A DNA stretch of 51,256 nt. Source: Bin80 sp964503085. GTDB taxonomy: Bacteria > Bacteroidota > Rhodothermia > Rhodothermales > Bin80. This document shows, piece by piece, positions 33,763-43,034 of the stretch (its first letter is position 1; each line of letters begins with the position of its first letter). The position numbers and the translations under genes were made by a program. Location: positions 1-51,256 of the forward strand of contig CAZCYQ010000020.1 in NCBI GenBank assembly GCA_964503085.1. Direction: 5' to 3'. The notes beneath the pieces were generated by a model that ran no database searches, was not told where the DNA came from, and saw nothing but the letters and a program-made list of their open reading frames with translations.

Positions 33763-35988
33763 TTATTCCTCAAAACGATATACCCCGCGAACACTTTCAA
33801 CGCGCCTGATGCGCCCAATCAGGCGCTTGAGATGCTGCAGATCGCTGACATGCAATATGATTGTACCTTCAAAAAATCCGTCCTCTGTTCGTACGCTCAT
33901 TGACCTTATGTTCGTTTTGAGGTTGCGGGAAATAACCGTAGTTAGATCATGAACAATACCAACACGATCTTCCCCAACCACACGCAGCCCCACAACGAAC
34001 CGGACATCCTTCTGCCGGCTCCAGGCACAAGACTGAATCCTGTCTGGGTAGTTTACAAGTAAATGAGCGGCATTTCGGCAGCCTGTACGATGAATATTGA
34101 TAGAACCTGCTCTGCTTGTATAACCGAATACCGCATCACCAGGAATTGGGTTACAGCAGGAGGCATACACCGTAGCTAAGCCCTTTATGCGTTCCCCATT
34201 GATAAGTAATGTTTCCGCTCCTTTATACTGGGCAGTTTCTCTAAATGTGATAGTAGACTCCGTTGGAGTGTCTATATCAATGGATTCCGGCGTGTCCCCT
34301 GTGCGCACATACTGAATCAAATCCTGTACATCTAAAAAGCCCGAGGCAATCTCATAGAACATCTGGGCCAACGTCGAATATTTGAACTGGGCCGCCAGAC
34401 GTACCAGCTCTTCTTCTGAGACTGACAGCTTGGCCCGCCTCGCTTTCTTTTCCCAGAGCTGACGCCCATACCTTACCGCTGCTCGCCGCTCTTCGTTAAT
34501 TCGATGCCGGATTCGGCTGCGGGCCTTGTGAGTAACCACAAACTTGATCCAGTCTGGATTGGCGGTTACCTTCTTGGACGTAATGATTTCGACCTGATCC
34601 CCGCTCCTCAGCTTATAGGAAAGCGGCACCATTTTGCCATTGACCTTGGCTCCAATACAATGAAAACCAATATCCGTGTGAATCTGAAACGCAAAATCCA
34701 CCGGGGTTGCGTTTTTGGGCAACGTTTTCAGATCCCCCCTCGGAGTAAAGACATAAATTTCGTCCGTATAGAGATCCAAGCTGAATTCCTGAACGAACTC
34801 AGTGGCCTGCTCACTATCGGGATTCTCCATCAAATCATGGACCCAGTTCAGTAACTGATCCATTTTCGTATCCGTCTTATCCACTCCTTCTTTGTACTTC
34901 CAGTGTGCCGCCATACCACGCTCGGCGATCTCATCCATCTCTTCCGTGCGTATCTGTACCTCTATGCGGCGACCATCAACATCCAGTACCGTTGTATGTA
35001 AACTCTGGTAGCCATTTGACTTGGGCACAGAAATAAAATCCCTGAAGCGCTCAGGAAGCGGTTTGTAGAGATCCGTTATGATGGAATACACACGCCAGCA
35101 ATCCTCCTTACCTTTTTGCCCACGGGTCTTCAGGATGATGCGAATCGCAAACACATCGTAAATGGCTTCCAGTGGCTTATTCTGCGTCTGCATCTTGCGG
35201 AAGATCGAATAGATATTCTTCGATCGCCCCTTAATATCAAACTCGAATCCGTACTCCTGGAGTCGCTCTCGAAGAGGTACGATGAATTGATTGATGTACG
35301 AATCACGCTCTTGTTTACTCTCTCTCAGACCAAGTACGATTGAAGAATATTCCTCCGGCTCCAGTACTTTCAAGGAGAGATTTTCTAATTCGGACTTAAT
35401 GCGTTGCAGACCAAAACGATGGGCTAAGGGTGCAAAGAGCATCAAGGTCTCGGTAGCAATCTTTAGCTGCTTGGCCGGGGGAAGTGATCCAAGCGTCTGC
35501 ATATTATGCAGACGATCTCCAAATTTCACAAAGATCACCCGCACATCCTGTGCCATCGACAGGATAAGTTTCCGTACATTTTCAGCCTGCCCTAATGCCC
35601 GATTGGCATAGATACCACGGATCTTGGTTAACCCATCAATAAGCAGGGCCATCTCTTCACCAAATTCCGCCCTGATGATTTCCAGAGATAAATCAGTATC
35701 CTCAACTACATCGTGCAGGAGCGCTGCACCAACACTGACATCATCCAATCGAATTTCACGGACCACGATACGGGCAACTGCGATTGGATGTGCGATGTAC
35801 CACTCTCCAGACGCTCGTCGATCATTCCTGTGAGCCCAGTAGCTGAGCTTGAAGGCATGCCGAATCATAGCTTCGTCAAACGTCGGCAAATACTGACTGC
35901 AATCCGCAATCAATTCTTCAAGTTGCCGCCCATAGGGCTCTTCAACCTTGAAGTCGCGTTCTTTGAGTATGGTTGAAGCTTCGAGCAT
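33763..35988 (-). CDS. rel: Bifunctional (p)ppGpp synthetase/hydrolase, Rel/SpoT type
   Basis: The 741 residues contain the full RelA/SpoT layout. The hydrolase HD domain has YIAHPIAVARIV and LLHDVVEDTDLS (His92-Asp93), so hydrolysis is probably retained. The synthetase domain has RSKNIYSIFRKM, DVFAIRI, PKSNGYQSLHTTV and VQIRTEEMDEIAERGMAAHW. A TGS domain (VFTPRGDLKTLPKNATPVDFA), a Cys-containing conserved region (YASCCNPIPGDAVFGY) and a C-terminal ACT domain (GLRVVGEDRVGIVHDL) follow. It controls the stringent response. It is upstream of yqgF (2 bp gap at the stop/start) and 163 bp downstream of the rplQ end. Confidence 0.96.
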   Translation of the reverse strand: MLEASTILKERDFKVEEPYGRQLEELIADCSQYLPTFDEAMIRHAFKLSYWAHRNDRRASGEWYIAHPIAVARIVVREIRLDDVSVGAALLHDVVEDTDLSLEIIRAEFGEEMALLIDGLTKIRGIYANRALGQAENVRKLILSMAQDVRVIFVKFGDRLHNMQTLGSLPPAKQLKIATETLMLFAPLAHRFGLQRIKSELENLSLKVLEPEEYSSIVLGLRESKQERDSYINQFIVPLRERLQEYGFEFDIKGRSKNIYSIFRKMQTQNKPLEAIYDVFAIRIILKTRGQKGKEDCWRVYSIITDLYKPLPERFRDFISVPKSNGYQSLHTTVLDVDGRRIEVQIRTEEMDEIAERGMAAHWKYKEGVDKTDTKMDQLLNWVHDLMENPDSEQATEFVQEFSLDLYTDEIYVFTPRGDLKTLPKNATPVDFAFQIHTDIGFHCIGAKVNGKMVPLSYKLRSGDQVEIITSKKVTANPDWIKFVVTHKARSRIRHRINEERRAAVRYGRQLWEKKARRAKLSVSEEELVRLAAQFKYSTLAQMFYEIASGFLDVQDLIQYVRTGDTPESIDIDTPTESTITFRETAQYKGAETLLINGERIKGLATVYASCCNPIPGDAVFGYTSRAGSINIHRTGCRNAAHLLVNYPDRIQSCAWSRQKDVRFVVGLRVVGEDRVGIVHDLTTVISRNLKTNIRSMSVRTEDGFFEGTIILHVSDLQHLKRLIGRIRRVESVRGVYRFEE

Positions 35989-36151
35989 TAGCCTCGGTTA
36001 GTCGTGGACATCTGCGTTTAATATCTGAGTGTACAAACGCAATACAACCCGTTGGGATCAATTCCCTGTCGGATTTAACACGATTCAGGCTTTTGTCGCT
36101 CAGACTTTGAATCGCCGAACAACCTCCAATGTGCCGAACTTGACCGCTCGC

Positions 36152-36745
36152 TCAGCTATAACTGCCAGGTTTATCTTCGACAGGAGGGTCGGATTCTTCA
36201 AGAGAGGCTCCCTCATCAATATCGGGCTCGACTGATTCTGTGTACTGCTCAGGGCTCGCCGCTGGCGCCGCTTCCTCATCAGCCAATGTCGTGCTTTGTG
36301 CATCTGCGGTCTGACTAGCGCTGCTCCTGCGGCGACGCCCTCGACGTGTTCGACGTCGGCGACGCCGACGTGTCGTCGGTTCAGACTCATTATAATCCAC
36401 AAGCTCAATAATCGCCATCTCGGCAGCGTCACCCGAGCGTTGCCCTAATCGAAGAACACGGGTATAACCGCCAGGACGGTCGCCCACCTTCTCTGCAACC
36501 TCCTCAAAAAGCTCTGTAACAGCCCGCTTATCCATCAAATGACGGAAAACTTCACGCCGATTGTGTGTGGTATCCTCTCGAGCACGCGTGATTAACGGCT
36601 CGATATAAAGCCGCAAGGACTTGGCCTTGGTTAGTGTGGTCGTTATTTGTTTATGGCGAATCAAAGCCCCTGACAGCGCCGACAGGGTTGCCTTGCGATG
36701 CGACGCCGTGCGACCCAACTTATATCCTTTCCTAGCGTGTCTCAT
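36152..36745 (-). CDS. rplQ: Ribosomal protein L17 with long basic/acidic tail
   Basis: The L17 core (about residues 1-122) is intact: MRHARKGYKLGRTASHRKAT, LIRHKQITTTLTKAK, and RVLRLGQRSGDAAEMAIIEL. A 75-residue extension follows, with an Arg-rich block (TTRRRRRRRTRRGRRRR) then an acidic Ser/Glu/Asp-rich tail. L17 is normally near 120-130 residues, so the tail is unusual but is known in some Bacteroidota. It is the last gene of the alpha operon, 10 bp after rpoA. Confidence 0.97.
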   Translation of the reverse strand: MRHARKGYKLGRTASHRKATLSALSGALIRHKQITTTLTKAKSLRLYIEPLITRAREDTTHNRREVFRHLMDKRAVTELFEEVAEKVGDRPGGYTRVLRLGQRSGDAAEMAIIELVDYNESEPTTRRRRRRRTRRGRRRRSSASQTADAQSTTLADEEAAPAASPEQYTESVEPDIDEGASLEESDPPVEDKPGSYS

Positions 36746-36755
36746 TGCTGATAAG

Positions 36756-37757
36756 CTAACTGGATTCCGTCGCGGCCTCGCTGCTGGCTCCCGGGATATC
36801 CATATTGAATCCTAATCCGCGTTCTTCCAGAGCAATTTTGAGTTCCTGTAACGACTTCGTCCCAAAATTGCGAAACTTCATCATGTCCTGCTCCTCACGT
36901 GTAACAAGGTCCCTGATCGTCCTAATGTTCGCAGATTTCAAACAATTCTTTGCTCGAACGGACAGGCTGAGGTCATCTACGGAATCATTCAGCTGATCCG
37001 CAACCTTTCGTGCAACTAGATCTGAACGATATTCTTCAAGCGGAGCTATTTCTACGTGTTCCATCGCCGCAAACGGATCAATGTGCTCCTTGAGGATACT
37101 AGCGGCCTCCTTCAAGGCACTTTGAGGCATAATAGATCCATCCGTCAAGACCTCCAACTCCAGTCGCTCATAGTCAACGCGCTGCCCCACCCGTGTGGGC
37201 TTCACGGTTACCTTTACTTTCTTGATGGGTGTGTAGACCGCATCCATGGCGATAACCCCAATGGGATCAGTCTCTCTCTTGTTCTCGTCTGCCTGAACGT
37301 ACCTGCGTCCGGTTTCCACACGTAGCTCTACCCCAACATCCACGCCCTCAGAGAGAGTGGCGATATGATGGGAGGGATTAAGTACGCGGTAGTCATTCGT
37401 AGCCATACCTATATCCCCCGCCGTCCATGTGCCTGGCCCCTTCACCCGCATAGTAATTATGCCACTCGCAAAATCAGCAGGTTTGAATCGAACCCCTTTA
37501 AGGTTCAATATGATGTCAGATACGTCCTCAGTAACACCCTGGATGGTCGAGAATTCGTGCTGTATGCCATCAACCTTTACTGCGGTTATAACCGTCCCCT
37601 CGAGGGACGAAAGCAGTACACGCCTGAGAGAATTACCGATGGTTTGCCCGAATCCGCGCTCAAGGGGTTGGATTATAAACCGTGCAAACGTGGACGAAGA
37701 CTCCTCCGTCAGCACCGTGTCAGGCATTTGAATTCCGTTATTGCTCATACTCGTCAA
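36756..37757 (-). CDS. rpoA: RNA polymerase alpha subunit
   Basis: The 333 residues match the family. The N-terminal dimerisation domain has PLERGFGQTIGNSLRRVLLS and VDGIQHEFSTIQGV; the C-terminal domain has LSVRAKNCLKSANIRTIRDL and FGTKSLQELKIALEERGL. The linker is normal. It is part of the alpha operon between rpsD and rplQ. Confidence 0.98.
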   Translation of the reverse strand: MTSMSNNGIQMPDTVLTEESSSTFARFIIQPLERGFGQTIGNSLRRVLLSSLEGTVITAVKVDGIQHEFSTIQGVTEDVSDIILNLKGVRFKPADFASGIITMRVKGPGTWTAGDIGMATNDYRVLNPSHHIATLSEGVDVGVELRVETGRRYVQADENKRETDPIGVIAMDAVYTPIKKVKVTVKPTRVGQRVDYERLELEVLTDGSIMPQSALKEAASILKEHIDPFAAMEHVEIAPLEEYRSDLVARKVADQLNDSVDDLSLSVRAKNCLKSANIRTIRDLVTREEQDMMKFRNFGTKSLQELKIALEERGLGFNMDIPGASSEAATESS

Positions 37758-37785
37758 TTTGACTTCAAAATTATCTACAGTCGAA

Positions 37786-38388
37786 CTATTTGGAATAAAG
37801 CTCCACGATCAACTGCTCCCGAATATTCTCTGGGATATCAGAGCGCTCAGGAAAGTCCAGAAATTTTCCGCTCAATGTCCTTCGGTCTGCTTCCAGCCAC
37901 GAGAAGGCTCGTCTGTTTTTCTTCACATTTTCAACAAAGGTGCGATTGTGCCGACTTCGGGGGCGAACCGAAACAATATCACCTGGACGTAGCTGGTACG
38001 AAGGAATGTTCACGACCTGCCCATTAACCATAATGTGTCGGTGAGTAACCATCTGGCGCGCCTGGCGCCTGGTGGCAGCAAAGCCAAACCTGAAAACGGT
38101 ATTATCCAAGCGTGCTTCCAGGAAGCGCAGCAAATTTTCACCCGTAACCCCTTTCTTGCGAGCCGCCTTCTCGAAAAGGTTTTTGAACTGTCGCTCCAGA
38201 ACACCATAAATGTGCTTTGCCTTCTGCTTTTCTTTCAGCTGCGTAGCGTACTCGCTTTCGCGTCGCCGCCGTTTCTGACCGTGCTGGCCAGGCGGGTTCG
38301 GCTTGCGCTCGAGTGATTTACTTGGACCAAAGATCGGTTCGTTGAATCTCCGCGCGATCTTTTGCTTTGGGCCTCTGTAACGGGCCAT
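37786..38388 (-). CDS. rpsD: Ribosomal protein S4 (zinc-free)
   Basis: S4 of 200 residues, MARYRGPKQKIARRFNEP, with the S4 RNA-binding domain RLDNTVFRFGFAATRRQARQ and MVNGQVVNIPSYQLRPGD. The N-terminal region (SLERKPNPPGQHGQ) has no cysteines, so this is the zinc-free C-minus form. It initiates 30S assembly and in E. coli represses the alpha operon. Confidence 0.98.
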   Translation of the reverse strand: MARYRGPKQKIARRFNEPIFGPSKSLERKPNPPGQHGQKRRRRESEYATQLKEKQKAKHIYGVLERQFKNLFEKAARKKGVTGENLLRFLEARLDNTVFRFGFAATRRQARQMVTHRHIMVNGQVVNIPSYQLRPGDIVSVRPRSRHNRTFVENVKKNRRAFSWLEADRRTLSGKFLDFPERSDIPENIREQLIVELYSK

Positions 38389-38420
38389 GTCTGTTTATCT
38401 CTTGTCAGTGAATGAACAGG

Positions 38421-38828
38421 TTAGACTCGACGGCGCTTGGGTGGCCGACATCCATTGTGCGGGATTGGAGTTATGTCGCGAATCGACGTAATATCCAAAC
38501 CTGAAGTGTTCAATGCTCGGATCGCAGATTCCCTCCCAGAACCTGGTCCTTTTACGAACACATCCACACGCTTCAACCCCAAATTAACGGCCTCTGTGGC
38601 CGCAGTCGTTGATGCGACCTGCGCAGCGTACGGCGTACTCTTGCGAGATCCCTTGAAGCCCTCTTTGCCGGAAGAAGACCACGATATGCAATTGCCGTAC
38701 TGGTCTGTAACCGTGACAATAACGTTGTTGAACGTAGCACGGATAAAGACCATACCGTTCGACTCGACCAATACCTTTTTCTTCCCAAACCGACCACTGC
38801 GGCCTTTGCGTACCTGCCTTTTCGCCAT
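38421..38828 (-). CDS. rpsK: Ribosomal protein S11
   Basis: The 135 residues carry the S11 motifs: IRATFNNVIVTVTDQYGN, SSGKEGFKGSRKSTPYAAQ, VFVKGPGSGRESAIRAL and the C-terminal DITPIPHNGCRPPKRRRV. It sits 21 bp after rpsM and 32 bp before rpsD in the alpha operon. Confidence 0.98.
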   Translation of the reverse strand: MAKRQVRKGRSGRFGKKKVLVESNGMVFIRATFNNVIVTVTDQYGNCISWSSSGKEGFKGSRKSTPYAAQVASTTAATEAVNLGLKRVDVFVKGPGSGRESAIRALNTSGLDITSIRDITPIPHNGCRPPKRRRV

Positions 38829-38849
38829 AATTGCGTGTGATTGCTGTAA

Positions 38850-39230
38850 CTACTTACGCGGTGCTTTCTTTTTACCCGCCACCGTCTTCTTGCGGCCTTT
38901 GCGCGTTCTGGCATTAGTCTGTGTTCGCTGACCACGTACAGGCAGTCCGCGCCGGTGTCGCAATCCGCGGTAGCAACCAATATCCATCAGCCGCTTCACA
39001 TTCATCTGGACCTCGGACCTAAGCTGACCTTCGACCACATAATGATCTTCGATCAAACGACGAACCTTTTTGGTCTCTCCCTCCGTCCAGGTATCGGGAT
39101 GTTTTTCGGGATCCAGTCCAACCCGTTCCAGTATCTCAACTGCGCGGGACCGCCCAATTCCATAAATGGTCGTCAGCGCAATCTCACCGCGCTTTTTCGG
39201 CGGCACGTCAACTCCTGCTATTCGAGGCAT
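38850..39230 (-). CDS. rpsM: Ribosomal protein S13
   Basis: The 126 residues begin MPRIAGVDVPPKKRGEIALT and contain the helix-turn-helix GIGRSRAVEILE and the RGLRHRRGLPVRGQRTQTNARTR signature. The C-terminal tail is Lys/Arg-rich. It contacts the 30S head and bridges to L5. Confidence 0.98.
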   Translation of the reverse strand: MPRIAGVDVPPKKRGEIALTTIYGIGRSRAVEILERVGLDPEKHPDTWTEGETKKVRRLIEDHYVVEGQLRSEVQMNVKRLMDIGCYRGLRHRRGLPVRGQRTQTNARTRKGRKKTVAGKKKAPRK

Positions 39231-39236
39231 ACAATA

Positions 39237-39353
39237 CTATCCCTGTCGCTGCTTGTGCTTCGGATTCTTCTTATTAATAACATAGAGGCGGCCTTTGCGC
39301 CGAACGATCTTGTCGTCCGCGCTCCGCTTCTTTACACTAGCCCTTACTTTCAT
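39237..39353 (-). CDS. rpmJ: Ribosomal protein L36 (zinc-free form)
   Basis: The 38 residues read MKVRASVKKRSADDKIVRRK then GRLYVINKKNPKHKQRQG. The classic L36 zinc ribbon uses three Cys and one His; here all Cys are replaced (RSADD in the first knuckle, INKKN in the second), so this is the C-minus form. The stop is 6 bp before the rpsM start. Confidence 0.96.
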   Translation of the reverse strand: MKVRASVKKRSADDKIVRRKGRLYVINKKNPKHKQRQG

Positions 39354-39416
39354 TAAAAGATTAGCTCAATTTTTCAGGCAAAGAACAGTGGTACGCACAT
39401 TTGCCCAAACGGGTTC

Positions 39417-39635
39417 CTATCTATAGCGATACACGATACGCCCTTTCGTAAGGTCAAAAGGAGATATCTCAACTTTGACGCGATCACCAGGAAGGATCTT
39501 GATGTGGTACATCCGCATTTTTCCGGCGAGAAAACCGAGAATGGAATGCCCGTTTTCAAGACGGACCCTGAATTGCGTGTTCGGCAGCGCGTCTGTGACT
39601 TCGCCGTCAAGTTCAATGGGTTTTTGCTTAGCCAT
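39417..39635 (-). CDS. infA: Translation initiation factor IF-1
   Basis: This is the 72-residue OB-fold protein, MAKQKPIELDGEVTDALPNT, with FRVRLENGHSILGFLAGKMR and the C-terminal DLTKGRIVYRYR. It binds the A site of the 30S subunit. The ATG overlaps the map stop by 8 bp, so the two are translationally coupled. Confidence 0.98.
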   Translation of the reverse strand: MAKQKPIELDGEVTDALPNTQFRVRLENGHSILGFLAGKMRMYHIKILPGDRVKVEISPFDLTKGRIVYRYR

Positions 39636-40446
39636 ACGATAATGCTGTCATCCTATATGGAGGCGTAGTGATTTCTTCAATATATTCAAATGTGGTAAGT
39701 ACATCCGGTCCGCTTGGGGTTATACAAACCATATGCTCATAATGCGCCGAGGAACTTCCGTCGGCTGAGCAGATCGTCCATCCGTCCGAATCCGTATACA
39801 CTTCGGAAGTCCCCAGATTGATCATCGGCTCTATGCATAATACCATACCCGTCCTGAGCCGACGCCCCCTGCGGGGTGAGCCGATATTTGGGACATGAGG
39901 GGGTTCATGCAATTTGCTGCCAATTCCATGTCCGACGAGTTCCCGCACAACCCCCAATCCATGGGTTTTGCAGTGTCGATAAATGGCCGCACCAATATCC
40001 CCAATATTGCCATGTGGCGTAACTGATGCAATACCCAGCTCCATTGCCTCATAGGTTACCGTGCAGAGCTGTACATCCTCGGGACTAAGATCACCAACGC
40101 CAAATGTATATGCGCTGTCGCCGAAATAACCGTTCAATTTCACCCCACAATCTACAGATACCAGATCACCCTGACGGAGCATATAGTCGCCTGGAATTCC
40201 ATGGACGACAGCGTCATTGATAGATATGCAAAGCGAGGATGGGAATGGCGGCAGTGATGCCATACGATAGCCTTTGAATGCCGGTTCTGCACCATGGCTG
40301 TAAATAAAATCCTCAGCTATTCGATCCAGGACCGACGTCCTTACACCTGGGCAAATGTGCTTGGCTACCTCCGCCAATGTGCGGGAAACCAAGTCAGCAC
40401 TTTCGCGAAGCAGCGCTATTTCGTGAGATGTCTTTATTACACTCAT
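39628..40446 (-). CDS. map: Methionine aminopeptidase type I
   Basis: The 272 residues carry the metal ligands of MetAP: Asp in SVDCGVKLNGYFGD (two Asp), His in LVGHGIGSKLHEPP, Glu in LCIEPMI and Glu in SSAHYEHMVC. The start ATG overlaps the secY stop (TTGATGAG), coupling the two. It removes initiator Met from nascent proteins. Confidence 0.97.
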   Translation of the reverse strand: MSVIKTSHEIALLRESADLVSRTLAEVAKHICPGVRTSVLDRIAEDFIYSHGAEPAFKGYRMASLPPFPSSLCISINDAVVHGIPGDYMLRQGDLVSVDCGVKLNGYFGDSAYTFGVGDLSPEDVQLCTVTYEAMELGIASVTPHGNIGDIGAAIYRHCKTHGLGVVRELVGHGIGSKLHEPPHVPNIGSPRRGRRLRTGMVLCIEPMINLGTSEVYTDSDGWTICSADGSSSAHYEHMVCITPSGPDVLTTFEYIEEITTPPYRMTALSYG

Positions 40447-41765
40447 CAACGTGACCGACCTCGAATGCGACCGCTCTTCATAAATCCATCGTAATGACGC
40501 ATCAGCAGATGGCTTTCGACTTGTTTAAGTGTATCCAAAGTTACACCAACCATTATCAAGAGGCTCGTGCCTCCAAAGAATTGGGCAAATTGCTGCGTTT
40601 CCGTCAAACCAAGTTGTACAGCAAATGCAGGAAGGATCGCCGCAAAGCCGATAAATAACGACCCCGGCAAGGTCACACGAGTCAGGATCGCATCAATGAA
40701 TTCACTCGTTTGCCTGCCCGGCCGGATCCCAGGTATAAAGCCCCCTTGTCGCTTCATCGTATCGGCCATCTCTTTCGGATTGACTGCAATTGCAGTATAA
40801 AAATATGTGAAGAACACACATACGAAAAAGAAGATGATCGAATAACCCCAACTGGTGAAGTCCAGGAAGAGAGCACCAAAACGCTGCATAAACTCGTTGT
40901 TCGGCGCGAACTGTGCAATCGTACCAGGCACAAACATGATTGACTGTGCAAAAATGATGGGCATCACACCCGCTGCATTCACACGTACCGGCAGGTATTG
41001 TGTCGTTCCCCCATATACCTTGCGTCCAACTACACGCTTAGCATACTGAACGGGAATGCGCCGCGTACCCTGTGTCATCAAAACAACAAATGCAGTAACA
41101 ACAACCAGAACCCCGATCTCAAAAAGTACCAGGAAAGCATTTGCAGATTGCCGTATTTCGTTTATAAACGCCTGCGGTAGAAAGGCAATGATTCCGATCG
41201 TAATAATGAGTGATATCCCGTTGCCGATGCCGCTCTCGGTAATGCGTTCCCCAAGCCACATCACAAACATCGTCCCGGCAGTGAGGACGATCACGGTGCT
41301 GACTATGAAAAAGGATTGCGGGACCTCGATTGCCTGCGGGACTGTTCCCCATAAAAACAGGCTATACCCGATAGATTGCAGCGCCGTGATACCCGCGGTA
41401 CCATAGCGGGTAAGCTGGGTAATCTTGCGGCGGCCCTCTTCCCCTTCACGCTGAAGCTTCTGGAAATAAGGTACCGCTGCGCCTAATAGCTGGATTATGA
41501 TTGATGCCGTGATGTACGGCATAATTCCTAACGCAAACACTCCTGCCTGAAGGAAAGCTCCACCAACGAAGAGGTTGAAGAAGCCAAACAAATTGTTGGG
41601 ATCTCCCTGTGCAAATGCATCCGTGAGTGCCGTAGCATTAATGCCAGGCAGAGTCACATAAGCCCCAACCCGATAAATGACCAGGATGCTAAGAGTATAG
41701 ATAATGCGTTTGCGCAATTCATCAATCTTCCAGATACTGCGCAAACTGTCGGCAATTCCCGCCAT
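40446..41765 (-). CDS. secY: Preprotein translocase subunit SecY
   Basis: The 439 residues show ten membrane segments. Signatures are the N-terminal RKRIIYTLSILVIYRVGAYV, GIMPYITASIIIQLL, GIGNGISLIITIGII and the C-terminal GGTSLLIMVGVTLDTLKQVE. It is the pore of the Sec translocon in the inner membrane. Its position in the spc operon between rplO and map is canonical. Confidence 0.98.
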   Translation of the reverse strand: MAGIADSLRSIWKIDELRKRIIYTLSILVIYRVGAYVTLPGINATALTDAFAQGDPNNLFGFFNLFVGGAFLQAGVFALGIMPYITASIIIQLLGAAVPYFQKLQREGEEGRRKITQLTRYGTAGITALQSIGYSLFLWGTVPQAIEVPQSFFIVSTVIVLTAGTMFVMWLGERITESGIGNGISLIITIGIIAFLPQAFINEIRQSANAFLVLFEIGVLVVVTAFVVLMTQGTRRIPVQYAKRVVGRKVYGGTTQYLPVRVNAAGVMPIIFAQSIMFVPGTIAQFAPNNEFMQRFGALFLDFTSWGYSIIFFFVCVFFTYFYTAIAVNPKEMADTMKRQGGFIPGIRPGRQTSEFIDAILTRVTLPGSLFIGFAAILPAFAVQLGLTETQQFAQFFGGTSLLIMVGVTLDTLKQVESHLLMRHYDGFMKSGRIRGRSR

Positions 41766-41786
41766 TCGGAGGTCGCTCGGCTGAGT

Positions 41787-42257
41787 TTAGTTGGCTGATA
41801 GGCGCGTGATCGTTCCGCCTGCTGCTTGAATTTTTTCTTCTGCTGACTTACTGAAGGCATGAACCTCTAAGTTCAGCGCCGTCGTCAGTTCACCATCTCC
41901 AAGAATCTTGACGCGATCATTTTTTCTGATCAAGCCCGCTTCAATCAATACTTCCGGCGTGATCGGAGCGTCCGAATCAAGGGTTTTCTGTTCAATATGC
42001 GCTTTAAGCTGTGCCAGATTCAATACTTTGTACGACACCCTGTTCGGATTCTTGAACCCGAACTTGGGTATGCGCCGCTGGAGTGGCATTTGGCCGCCTT
42101 CAAACCAGGAGGGCATGCGATGATTACCTGTGCGGCTCTTTTGCCCTTTGTTCCCTCGTGTGGAGCTGTGCCCACCCTTGCCAGATCCCACGCCTCGCCC
42201 CAATCGCTTATTGCGTCTTGTTGCACCCTTTGCTGGCTTTAATGTACTTAGGTTCAT
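41787..42257 (-). CDS. rplO: Ribosomal protein L15
   Basis: The 156 residues begin MNLSTLKPAKGATRRNKRLG and contain GRGVGSGKGGHSSTRGNKGQ, the RIPKFGFKNPNRVSY segment and a C-terminal FSKSAEEKIQAAGGTI. The start overlaps the rpmD stop by 4 bp (ATGA type). Confidence 0.98.
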   Translation of the reverse strand: MNLSTLKPAKGATRRNKRLGRGVGSGKGGHSSTRGNKGQKSRTGNHRMPSWFEGGQMPLQRRIPKFGFKNPNRVSYKVLNLAQLKAHIEQKTLDSDAPITPEVLIEAGLIRKNDRVKILGDGELTTALNLEVHAFSKSAEEKIQAAGGTITRLSAN

Positions 42258-42463
42258 GCGCTCGACTTTGTTTCTTGTCCTTCAGCAATGGTTTCTTCTA
42301 CGTGTATCAAATGCGATACCTTACGAAGCATACCCCGGATTACAGGGGTATCCCGGTGGGTCACTGTATGGCGTATACGGCGCAATCCTAGAGCCTGGAT
42401 CGTCCGGCGTTGAAGATCAGATGAGCCAATCAGGCTCCGTGTCTGAGTAATTTTGAGTGACAT
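42254..42463 (-). CDS. rpmD: Ribosomal protein L30
   Basis: The 69 residues contain the L30 motifs KITQTRSLIGSSDLQRRTIQ, LGLRRIRHTVTHRDTPVIRG and the MLRKVSHLIHVEE ending. It is bacterial-size L30 and overlaps rplO by 4 bp. Confidence 0.95.
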   Translation of the reverse strand: MSLKITQTRSLIGSSDLQRRTIQALGLRRIRHTVTHRDTPVIRGMLRKVSHLIHVEETIAEGQETKSSA

Positions 42464-42471
42464 GAAAGTTT

Positions 42472-43008
42472 CTATCCTTCAAATACACGGCTCAACGGAA
42501 TACCACGCCGACGCGCCACCTCGAGAGGGTGCTCAAGACTTCGTAGTGCATTCATGGTCGCTGCCACCTGGTTGTGCGGATTGCTGCTTCCAAGTGATTT
42601 AGAAAGCACATTCTTGATCCCCACACATTCAAGTACAGCACGGACACCTCCCCCTGCAATCACACCCGTACCCGGTGATGCGGGTTTGAGCAGCACACGC
42701 CCGGCGTCTTTCTTACCAATCACACGATGTGGAATTGTACCATTCTTTGTAACCGGAACAGAGATCAAATGCTTTTTGGCATTTTCAGTCCCTTTCTTGA
42801 TGGCGTCTGCAACCTCATTTGCCTTTCCCAGACCTGCACCTACATGGCCCTCGCCATCTCCAACTACGACGACTGCATTAAAAGAAAATCGCCTTCCCCC
42901 CTTGACCACCTTAGCGACACGTTTGACCTTGACCAGACGATCAATCCATTCGGTCTGGTCAGCAGTCTCACTACTACGGTTACGCTGATGTTGTTGCGTC
43001 TTTTTCAT
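42472..43008 (-). CDS. rpsE: Ribosomal protein S5
   Basis: The 178 residues carry the double-stranded-RNA-binding-like domain VAKVVKGGRRFSFNAVVVV and GDGEGHVGAGLGKANEVADA, and the C-terminal GVRAVLECVGIKNVLSKSLG. It is a fidelity protein of the 30S subunit. Confidence 0.98.
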   Translation of the reverse strand: MKKTQQHQRNRSSETADQTEWIDRLVKVKRVAKVVKGGRRFSFNAVVVVGDGEGHVGAGLGKANEVADAIKKGTENAKKHLISVPVTKNGTIPHRVIGKKDAGRVLLKPASPGTGVIAGGGVRAVLECVGIKNVLSKSLGSSNPHNQVAATMNALRSLEHPLEVARRRGIPLSRVFEG

Positions 43009-43034
43009 TCAGTATCAGATTCCCTATATATCCG

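Noticed and set aside
37365..38027. 220-codon plus-strand frame opposite rpoA and rpsD.
   Set aside because: Antisense to conserved genes, with no recognisable domain or start signal.
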